Of a stretch of DNA of 9,691 nt, positions 1 through 5,672 are shown piece by piece. The DNA comes from Clostridiales bacterium. GTDB lineage: Bacteria > Bacillota > Clostridia > Oscillospirales > Oscillospiraceae. The number at the start of each line of letters is the position of its first letter. Position 1 is the stretch's first letter. The notes below the pieces were generated by a model that was given only the letters and a program-made list of their open reading frames with translations, was not told the DNA's origin and searched no databases. The translations under genes were made by a program, and so were the position numbers. The stretch is taken from assembly GCA_012729875.1 (NCBI GenBank), contig JAAYCC010000075.1, positions 1 to 9,691 of the forward strand, in the 5' to 3' direction.

Positions 1-22
1 ATGCCGCAGATGTCTTTTGCTT

Positions 23-1270
23 CTAAAGCCCCAGTACCCCGGCGTATTCCTCGGGCTGCTCGACCTTGCCCAGCACTGAGAGCGAGAGCTTTTCAAAATC
101 GAGCCTGTTTTGTGCCAGACGCAATATGTCCTCACAGGTGACAGCCTCGTAGCGCTCAACTATCTCTTCAGTGGAGAGGCACGAGCCTATGCCGATCAGG
201 GAGTTGCCCAATTTGAGCATGCGCGAGGATGTGGACTCAAGCCCCATCAGAAGCGACGACAGAGCCTGCTGGCGCGCTCTGTGAAGCTCCTCCTCTGTGA
301 CGCCGCCGTCGGCGAACTTTTGGAGTTCGGAGCGTATCAGCGAAAGCGTCTTCATCTCTGTCTCCTTGCTCACTCCCGCAGCTACCGTCAAAAGACCTGT
401 ATCAGAGAAATTGGACTGGAAGGAGTATATCGAATAACACAGACCGTACTTCTCGCGGATATTCTGGAACAGCCGCGAGGACACTCCCCCGCCCAGTGAC
501 AGGCTTAGCAGGTTCATCGCGAAGCGCTCGTCGTCCCTCAGCGAATTAGACGGGAACGCGACACAGATCTGATTTTGCTCGGTCTTTTTTTTGCGTACGG
601 AAATGTGCCGGGTGTATTCCGCGCGTCGCGGCTTTGAGCATCTTGTTTTCGGAAGCCCGCCGAATTTTTCCTCTATGAGCTTAAGATGTCCGTCGTCGAA
701 GCTGCCGCAGAGCGATACAACGATGCTCCCCGCGGTGTAGTGCTTCTCCTTGTACTCCTTGAGGCTCGCACCTGTCATCTTCGCAAGTGTACCCGGCTTG
801 CCCAGAACGGGTCTCCCCAGCGGACCTTTGAAACAGTTTGCCATGAGCTTTTCATAGCAGGCGTCGTCGGGAGTATCCTCGTACATACCTATCTCCTCAA
901 GGATAACTCCCCTCTCGGAGTCTGTCTCCTCCTCGTCGAAGGCGCATTCGAAGAACATCTCGCTCAAAAGCTCTATGGCGGTGTTAAGGCTTGTATCCAG
1001 CACTTTGGCATAAAAGCAGGTCTGCTCACGGGTGGTGTACGCGTTGATATGCCCGCCTATACCATCCATTATATAGGACAGCTCTGCCGCGGAGTGCCTT
1101 TCCGTGCGCTTGAACAGCAGATGCTCAATGTAGTGCGCGCTGCCGCTGTCGGAGCTATGCTCAAACCTGGATCCGAAGCCCACAAAAATGCCGACGGACG
1201 CGGAGCGAACCGAAGGCATGCGCTCATATATGATGCGCACGCCGTTTTTAAGTGTTATGAGTTCGTGCAT
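23..1270 (-). CDS. mlpA: M16 family zinc metallopeptidase, MlpA/YmxG-like
   Basis: Predicted zinc-dependent peptidase of the M16 (pitrilysin/processing-peptidase) family, 415 aa, the usual length for the single-chain two-domain bacterial members. The inverted zinc motif HxxEH is present as HYIEH at residues 46-50. The third ligand is probably E126, in ILEEIGMYEDTPDD, about 75 residues later as expected. The C-terminal half carries the family's substrate-binding block GGGVSSRLFQNIREKYGL (about 260-280) followed by YS. No signal peptide or membrane segment is seen, so it is probably cytoplasmic. The ATG start has GAGGT six bases upstream. It lies downstream of pnp, as the MlpA gene does in B. 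subtilis, although the ylxY deacetylase found between them there is absent. A strong terminator sits directly before its ribosome binding site, so its expression may depend on read-through or on a start inside pnp. The physiological substrate is unknown. Family call is firm; the symbol rests on similarity and synteny. Confidence 0.93.
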   Translation of the reverse strand: MHELITLKNGVRIIYERMPSVRSASVGIFVGFGSRFEHSSDSGSAHYIEHLLFKRTERHSAAELSYIMDGIGGHINAYTTREQTCFYAKVLDTSLNTAIELLSEMFFECAFDEEETDSERGVILEEIGMYEDTPDDACYEKLMANCFKGPLGRPVLGKPGTLAKMTGASLKEYKEKHYTAGSIVVSLCGSFDDGHLKLIEEKFGGLPKTRCSKPRRAEYTRHISVRKKKTEQNQICVAFPSNSLRDDERFAMNLLSLSLGGGVSSRLFQNIREKYGLCYSIYSFQSNFSDTGLLTVAAGVSKETEMKTLSLIRSELQKFADGGVTEEELHRARQQALSSLLMGLESTSSRMLKLGNSLIGIGSCLSTEEIVERYEAVTCEDILRLAQNRLDFEKLSLSVLGKVEQPEEYAGVLGL

Positions 1271-1288
1271 ATGTCTACCTCAAAAAAC

Positions 1289-1310
1289 GGGGCGGGGAAG
1301 ATCCCGCCCC
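1289..1310 (-). terminator. Rho-independent terminator after pnp
   Basis: On the minus strand an 8-bp all-GC stem (GGGGCGGG/CCCGCCCC) with a six-base loop is followed by G and then six T (1287-1282). This is a canonical intrinsic terminator, 17 bases past the pnp stop codon. The T tract runs straight into the GAGGT ribosome binding site (1281-1277) of the M16 peptidase gene, so the two elements overlap functionally. A T7 run on the plus side lies seven bases from the stem, but no plus-strand gene enters from the left, so minus-strand use is favoured. Confidence 0.85.
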
Positions 1311-1326
1311 GAAGTGATTTTTTTGT

Positions 1327-3468
1327 CTACTCTTTGTCGGTGGGAAGGCCGAGATCCTCGCGCTCCTTGACAGCCTCCTTGCGGGAGAGGTTTACTCTGC
1401 CGCGGTCGTCTATCTCGATGACCTTGACCCAGGTGTACTCCCCGACATTTATAACATCCTCGACCTTTTCGGTGCGCTTGTACTCAAGATCCTTTATGTG
1501 GCACATGCCGTCACTGCCGGGAGCCAGTTCAATGAAGGCTCCTATAGGGATTATGCGCACACACTTGCCGTAGTAGAGCTTTCCTACCTCAGGTACGAAC
1601 ACAATGTTTTCAATGGTGGTCTTAGCCCGCTTGCACGCTTCAAGATCCTCGCTGGCGATATAGATGTTGCCGTCGTCGTCGATGTCGATCTTGCAGCCGG
1701 TATCTGCGACGATTTTTTGAATTACCTTGCCGCCGGTGCCGATGACCTCGCGTATTTTCTCAGTGTCTATCTTCATGGTCAGCATTTTGGGCGCGGTCTC
1801 AGCAAGCTCTGCGCGGGGCTCGGAAATGCATGGCAGCATTATCTCGTCGAGTATCTGATAACGGGCTTCCTTGGTGATCTCAATAGCGTTTTTGATTATC
1901 TCATGTGAAAGGCCGTCGTTCTTGAGGTCCATCTGTATGGCGGTTATGCCCTTTTTAGTACCCGCAACCTTGAAGTCCATTTCGCCGTGGAAGTCCTCCA
2001 CGCCCTGTATATCGATGAAGGTGGTAAAGCCGCCCTCATCGTCCTGAATCAGGCCACAGGAAATGCCGGCGACAGGCGCCTTGATCGGAACTCCCGCGTC
2101 CATAAGCGCAAGGGTACTGCCGCAGATAGAGCCCTGAGACGTAGAGCCGTTGGAGGACAGGACCTCGGAGACAAGGCGGATGGCGTACGGGAACTCCTCA
2201 ACAGTGGGGATAACAGGTTCGAGCGCTTTTTCTGCGAGAGCGCCGTGCCCGTATTCACGTCGGTTGGTGGAGCGGCTCGCTCTGGCCTCGCCGACGGAGT
2301 ATGACGGGAAGTTGTAGTGGTGCATGAAGCGCTTCTCTTCCTCTTCCCATATGGTGTCCAGCTTCTGAGCTGCGGAGAGAGTGTTTAAAGTTGCCACTGT
2401 GAGGACCTGGGTCTGCCCTCTTGTAAACAGGCCAGAGCCGTGTACCCTTGGCAGCAGGCCCACCTCGGCGGCGAGAGGGCGTATCTCGTTCATGGCACGG
2501 CCGTCGACGCGCTTGCCGGCAAGCAGCCATGCTTTGACAATCTTTTTCTGCATCCGGTAGAGGATCTCCTCCATGTATTGGTCCATTTCGGGGAACTGCT
2601 CACCGTATTTTTCGTGGATCATATCTACCCACTCGACAACTCTCGCCTCTCGGACGTTTTTATCGTCGGTATCCATACAGTGGCGCATGCCTTCCATCTC
2701 GTTCTCGCAGAGAGTGTCGAAAAGGTCCATGTCAAAATCGGCGTGCTCATATGTGAACTTGGGCTTGCCGACTTCATCAACCATTCTGTCTATAAGGTCG
2801 AGTATAGGCTGGATGTGGGCGTGTGCCTGTACAATGCCCTCGTACATAACGCCGTCTGGGATCTCGTCTCCGCCCGCCTCAATCATGACGACCTTGCCGT
2901 GGGTCGCGGCGACGGTGACATTCATCCTGCTGCGTTCGCGCTCCTTCGCTGTAGGGTTGAACAGGTAGTTCTCCCCGTCCCAGCCCAGAGATATCCCCGC
3001 AAGGGGGCCGTTAAACGGCACGTCCGAAATGGCGATAGCCGCGCCCGCGCCCATCATTGCGGTTATCTCGGGTGAGCAGTCACGGTCCACGGACAGGACC
3101 GTGCACGAGATGACAACGTCGTTGCGCAGATCCGAGGGAAACAGCGGACGCATGGGACGGTCTATCATCCTGGAGGCCAGAACAGCCTGCAGAGAGGGAC
3201 GGCCCTCACGGCGGTTAAAGCTGCCGGGTATACGGCCCACAGCGTAGAGCTTTTCCTCAAAATCCACGGAGAGCGGGAAAAACTCCACACCGTCGCGGGG
3301 CTTTGCGGATGCTGTCACGTTGACGAGGACGGTCGTGTCGCCGTACTTGGTGAGGACGGAGGCGTTTGCCAGCTCACAGAGCTTGCCGGTCTCAAATACA
3401 AGGGGACGGCCCTCAAGTACTGTCTCGTATCGGTGGACATTCGAGAATTCTTTTTTATTGATTATCAT
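1327..3468 (-). CDS. pnp: polyribonucleotide nucleotidyltransferase (PNPase)
   Basis: Phosphorolytic 3'-5' exoribonuclease of RNA decay, about 713 aa, normal for the family. Domains in order: first RNase PH domain (about 10-145) with the FNRREGRPS RNA-binding loop (about 84-92); helical linker (about 150-320); second, catalytic RNase PH domain with GSTSQGSICGSTLALMDAG (about 441-459) and the acidic metal-binding pair in DFHGEMDFKVAGT (about 492 and 498, aligning with E. coli D486 and D492); KH domain with GTGG (about 577-580); S1 domain (about 630-697). Start choice: an ATG at 3474 is only one base from AGGAG (3480-3476), while the ATG two codons on, at 3468, has seven-base spacing, so 3468 is preferred; the longer form would begin MQMIIN. 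It follows rpsO as in many bacteria. The S1 domain has IGAF where FGAF is usual, and HIK where HIS is usual. Identification is certain; only the start is open. Confidence 0.98.
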   Translation of the reverse strand: MIINKKEFSNVHRYETVLEGRPLVFETGKLCELANASVLTKYGDTTVLVNVTASAKPRDGVEFFPLSVDFEEKLYAVGRIPGSFNRREGRPSLQAVLASRMIDRPMRPLFPSDLRNDVVISCTVLSVDRDCSPEITAMMGAGAAIAISDVPFNGPLAGISLGWDGENYLFNPTAKERERSRMNVTVAATHGKVVMIEAGGDEIPDGVMYEGIVQAHAHIQPILDLIDRMVDEVGKPKFTYEHADFDMDLFDTLCENEMEGMRHCMDTDDKNVREARVVEWVDMIHEKYGEQFPEMDQYMEEILYRMQKKIVKAWLLAGKRVDGRAMNEIRPLAAEVGLLPRVHGSGLFTRGQTQVLTVATLNTLSAAQKLDTIWEEEEKRFMHHYNFPSYSVGEARASRSTNRREYGHGALAEKALEPVIPTVEEFPYAIRLVSEVLSSNGSTSQGSICGSTLALMDAGVPIKAPVAGISCGLIQDDEGGFTTFIDIQGVEDFHGEMDFKVAGTKKGITAIQMDLKNDGLSHEIIKNAIEITKEARYQILDEIMLPCISEPRAELAETAPKMLTMKIDTEKIREVIGTGGKVIQKIVADTGCKIDIDDDGNIYIASEDLEACKRAKTTIENIVFVPEVGKLYYGKCVRIIPIGAFIELAPGSDGMCHIKDLEYKRTEKVEDVINVGEYTWVKVIEIDDRGRVNLSRKEAVKEREDLGLPTDKE

Positions 3469-3474
3469 TTGCAT

Positions 3475-3507
3475 GCTCCTTTCGGGACTTTATCCCATCC
3501 GCGGAGC
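3475..3507 (-). promoter_or_regulatory. pnp leader hairpin covering the Shine-Dalgarno site
   Basis: In the pnp mRNA, GCTCC (3507-3503) can pair with GGAGC (3479-3475), which is most of the pnp Shine-Dalgarno sequence. Enclosed between them, GGGAT and GTCCC (3496-3492 with 3488-3484) form a second stem with an AAA loop. The fold would bury the ribosome binding site. PNPase is known to control its own mRNA through a leader hairpin in E. coli; whether this different structure does so here is inference. The outer stem is only 5 bp with an asymmetric internal loop, so stability is moderate. Confidence 0.4.
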
Positions 3508-3570
3508 CTTCCTTTTAGCACTTGAAAACGGGTTTATTCTGATAAAATAAGCGCATTTTCAACTGCTAAA

Positions 3571-3582
3571 GGAGTATACTCC
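3571..3582. promoter_or_regulatory. 12-bp perfect palindrome with -10-like core
   Basis: GGAGTATACTCC is its own reverse complement and lies about 100 bases upstream of pnp in the rpsO-pnp spacer. It contains TATACT, a five-of-six match to a -10 box on the minus strand, but I see no good -35 at the right distance. It could be an operator over a weak pnp promoter or may be chance. The region around it (about 3520-3660) is AT-rich and otherwise empty. Confidence 0.25.
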
Positions 3583-3669
3583 GCATTTTTTCTTCTGTGT
3601 TTCTTGTTTATATTATGGTCAAAAAGACCTCATATATTATGTTTTATTTCTTGCGTAAATTCGCGCAAA

Positions 3670-3702
3670 GGGGCTGCTCCGCCCTGCATGCGAAACAGCC
3701 CC
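3670..3702 (-). terminator. hairpin in the rpsO-pnp spacer, partial terminator or processing site
   Basis: As minus-strand RNA, GGGGCTGTTTCGC pairs with GCGGAGCAGCCCC over 13 positions (two G-U) around a seven-base loop, starting 13 bases after the rpsO stop. The same DNA read as plus-strand RNA has mismatches at two of those positions, which points to minus-strand function. Only TTT follows the stem on the minus side before GCGCG, so termination is probably incomplete and pnp can be reached by read-through. The rpsO-pnp spacer in E. coli likewise holds an attenuating terminator. A T7 run (3706-3712) on the plus side would suit a plus-strand transcript, but none is evident. Confidence 0.6.
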
Positions 3703-3715
3703 ATGTTTTTTTGTC

Positions 3716-3982
3716 TTACTTTCTGATGCCCAGCTTGGCGATGCATTCGCGATAGCGCTCAATGTCCTTGTCCTTGAGGTAATCAAGGAGCCTGCGGCGC
3801 TTGCCGATTATCTTGTACAGACCCAGGCGGCTGTGGTTGTCCTTCTTGTGGACCTTAAGATGCTCGGTAAGCTGGTTGATACGCTCGGTCAGAATTGCGA
3901 TCTGAACCTCTGGTGAGCCGGTGTCGGTGGCGTGGGTGCGGTTATTTTCAATAACTGCGGTTTTTTGCTCTTTCGTGATCAT
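3716..3982 (-). CDS. rpsO: 30S ribosomal protein S15
   Basis: Small-subunit protein that binds the 16S rRNA central domain early in assembly. It is 88 aa from the ATG at 3982, the standard family length, beginning MITKEQKTAVI. Diagnostic stretches are the segment TGSPEVQIAILTERI (about 21-35), the LKVHKKDNHSRLGL block (about 42-55) with the conserved His/Asp/His/Ser rRNA contacts, and the KRRRLLDYL helix start (about 61-69). An open frame extends further upstream, but AAGGAG nine bases before this ATG and the family length fix the start. It is first in the leftward rpsO-pnp unit. It is preceded by a promoter at 4094-4122 and a leader of about 105 bases with nested stems, consistent with the translational autoregulation known for S15 in several phyla. 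Confidence 0.98.
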   Translation of the reverse strand: MITKEQKTAVIENNRTHATDTGSPEVQIAILTERINQLTEHLKVHKKDNHSRLGLYKIIGKRRRLLDYLKDKDIERYRECIAKLGIRK

Positions 3983-4018
3983 TTTTATGATCTCCTTTCT
4001 TTTTTCATAGCCGCCGGG

Positions 4019-4078
4019 CTGAGTATTGGGCGGAAAGGTACCGGAGCTATCCGGCAGATATCCCAAAACTAAGCTCAG
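4019..4078 (-). promoter_or_regulatory. structured rpsO mRNA leader, candidate S15 autoregulatory element
   Basis: Three nested stems can be read in the minus-strand RNA: CTGAG (4078-4074) with CTCAG (4023-4019), TTGGG (4066-4062) with CCCAA (4030-4026), and CCGGA (4054-4050) with TCCGG (4045-4041) around a TAGC loop. All five base pairs of each stem are Watson-Crick. A small alternative hairpin AGCC-CGGC-GGCT (4020-4009) overlaps the 3' side of the outer stem, so the two are partly exclusive. The ribosome binding site lies just downstream and is unpaired in this model. S15 represses its own mRNA in several bacterial groups through unrelated leader folds; that role here is inferred. Confidence 0.5.
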
Positions 4079-4093
4079 GGCCAAAGCCTTAAG

Positions 4094-4122
4094 AGTTTAT
4101 CATAATAATTTTGATTTGTAAA
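4094..4122 (-). promoter_or_regulatory. promoter for rpsO-pnp
   Basis: On the minus strand: -35 TTTACA (4122-4117), 17-base spacer, -10 TAAACT (4099-4094), with TG one base before the -10 (extended -10). Predicted transcription start is near 4087, giving a leader of about 105 bases. The element lies back to back with the promoter of the rightward gene; the two -35 boxes are 22 bases apart. Confidence 0.7.
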
Positions 4123-4144
4123 GCAGATTATTCTTTTTCGCTTA

Positions 4145-4173
4145 TTGACAGTCTGTTTCCGGCAGTCTAAACT
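4145..4173 (+). promoter_or_regulatory. promoter for the DUF6056-type gene
   Basis: Plus strand: perfect -35 TTGACA (4145-4150), 17-base spacer, -10 TAAACT (4168-4173). Predicted start near 4180, about 33 bases before the GTG at 4213. Its -10 hexamer is identical to that of the divergent rpsO promoter. Confidence 0.75.
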
Positions 4174-4212
4174 TAACACGAAACTCAAATTCTTTAAAAG
4201 GACTGGCCCGAT

Positions 4213-5616
4213 GTGACGAAAACAACACGCAAACTCAATATTACAGCCCGGCTTGTTATGCTGCTTTTCTACACATTCATCGCTTTCTGCGTACCCTACT
4301 GTCACGACGATTGGGACTGGGGTCTGGATGTCGGCATAGCCCAGTGGCTCCACGCCACCCTCAACAGCCGCTATGCGGGAAACTTTTTCGTTGTGATAAT
4401 GACCCGAAGCGAGCTTATTAAAACAGCCGTGATCTCACTTACAATGTTCTCAATTCCTCTGCTTCTCTGCAAAGTATGTGACAGACAGCACAGCCTTGAC
4501 AAATACCTTTTCGCCAACGCGCTCATGCTTATGATACCCAGGTTTATGTGGCAGCAAACCTTCGGCTGGGTATCTGCGTTTGCAAACTTCGTAGTGCCCG
4601 CGGCTCTGACGCTCTGTCTCATACTGGTAATGGAGCGCTCAATATACCGCCGTCCGGGCCTGTACTGGCTCTGCCTGCCGCTTGCCGTCGCCGAAGGACT
4701 TTTCTCCGAAAACCTCACTATATACGCTTTTGCGGCATTTTTAATTTTTACAGCAGCCGCTGCTATAAAGACCAAGCGCATAAATACCTTCCACATCGCA
4801 ATGACCCTCGCCTCCGCAGCTGGCTGTGTGATCATGTTCTCCAGCGGCATTTACGATGTTCTGCTGGCGGAAGGGCGCGCTCTGGGCGGGATCCGCGAGC
4901 TCGCCGTTGACCCCAGTTCCGGTTTTGCAGGCATCGTCTCCCAAATCTGCGGACGCTTCTTCACGACAATCTTTCCCGGACTGTTTTTTGATTACCCCGT
5001 TGTAATAGCCGGCGCGTCGCTGGCGCTCATATTCTCCGCACTGCGCCGCAGGCCGGGCGCCTTTACCGTAATTGTTTCAGTTCTGACCGTAGCGCTGAAC
5101 ATCTGCGCCTGCCTCGGTACAGCAGACGAGATACTCCGCCGTTCAGTGCCGCTAATGCTGTTTCTTTGTCTGCTCACGCTGATCCTTCTCGGCAGACGGA
5201 ATGTCGGAAAGCTGCTATTCTTCCTGCTCTCCGCGCCTGTTGTTCTTCTTCCGCTGGCGGTTACCACAGAGCTGGGACCGAGGCTCTATTTCATTCCTTA
5301 TATCTTTATGCTGGCAATTGCTGTCTGTGCAATGCCTCCGCTCACCGAGGGCGACCGTATTGCGACGGCCGTAGCAGCATTGGGCTTATCTCTCTGCATG
5401 GTATTTTATGCGCACATCTATGTCGAGATACGCTCCGTTACCGCCGCACGTTCCGAGGCGGTCGAGACCGCAGTTAAAAACGGCGACCGTCAGGTGATAA
5501 TAAAAAAAGACGTATACGAATACTGGTGGGGCCGCAACTGCGGCGAGGAGCGCATGGCCTTTTTCAAGGAGTTTTACGGTATACCCGAGAATATTGAGGT
5601 CATTTTTGAGAAATAA
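4213..5616 (+). CDS. polytopic membrane protein, DUF6056-type (GT-C-like)
   Basis: A 467-aa integral membrane protein with roughly a dozen hydrophobic segments from residue 11 to about 402 and a soluble C-terminal tail of about 65 residues. I match it to the DUF6056-like group from recall of its hallmarks: an acidic motif DDWDWG (32-37) just after the first membrane segment, NSRYAGN (51-57), TRS (64-66), SEN (165-167) and GPRLYFIPY (355-363). Acidic residues in the first external loop recall GT-C lipid-linked sugar transferases, so a role in cell-surface glycan transfer is plausible but unproven. The start is GTG with AAGGA ten bases upstream. An ATG two bases earlier (4211) is followed at once by TGA, so it cannot be the start. 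It is a single gene with its own promoter, divergent from rpsO and convergent with typA. Function is unknown. Confidence 0.85.
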   Translation: MTKTTRKLNITARLVMLLFYTFIAFCVPYCHDDWDWGLDVGIAQWLHATLNSRYAGNFFVVIMTRSELIKTAVISLTMFSIPLLLCKVCDRQHSLDKYLFANALMLMIPRFMWQQTFGWVSAFANFVVPAALTLCLILVMERSIYRRPGLYWLCLPLAVAEGLFSENLTIYAFAAFLIFTAAAAIKTKRINTFHIAMTLASAAGCVIMFSSGIYDVLLAEGRALGGIRELAVDPSSGFAGIVSQICGRFFTTIFPGLFFDYPVVIAGASLALIFSALRRRPGAFTVIVSVLTVALNICACLGTADEILRRSVPLMLFLCLLTLILLGRRNVGKLLFFLLSAPVVLLPLAVTTELGPRLYFIPYIFMLAIAVCAMPPLTEGDRIATAVAALGLSLCMVFYAHIYVEIRSVTAARSEAVETAVKNGDRQVIIKKDVYEYWWGRNCGEERMAFFKEFYGIPENIEVIFEK

Positions 5617-5641
5617 TATCCACAACTCATAACAACTTAAA

Positions 5642-5669
5642 AAGCGGAACGGTCGACGCCGTTCCGCTT
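5642..5669. terminator. shared bidirectional terminator between convergent genes
   Basis: AAGCGGAACGG and CCGTTCCGCTT form an 11-bp perfect stem around a six-base loop. On the minus strand the stem runs into T5 (5643-5639), a good intrinsic terminator three bases past the typA stop. On the plus strand it is followed by CTGTTATTTATT, a weaker T-rich tail, 25 bases past the stop of the DUF6056-type gene. One element can thus end both convergent transcripts. Confidence 0.85.
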
Positions 5670-5672
5670 CTG

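Noticed and set aside
1..22. Possible start of a further gene after the M16 peptidase
   Set aside because: Only 22 bases are present on the leftward side, with no start codon or ribosome binding site to support a call.
686..1573. 295-aa plus-strand frame across the M16/pnp junction
   Set aside because: It runs antisense through two confidently identified genes and the terminator between them, with no domain or ribosome binding site.
2440..3075. 211-aa and nearby 131-aa plus-strand frames inside pnp
   Set aside because: These are shadows of the conserved PNPase coding sequence in other frames.
3716..4084. 122-aa version of the rpsO frame starting far upstream
   Set aside because: It would include the mRNA leader and start at the predicted transcription start. 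S15 is 88-89 aa and the internal ATG at 3982 has the proper AAGGAG.
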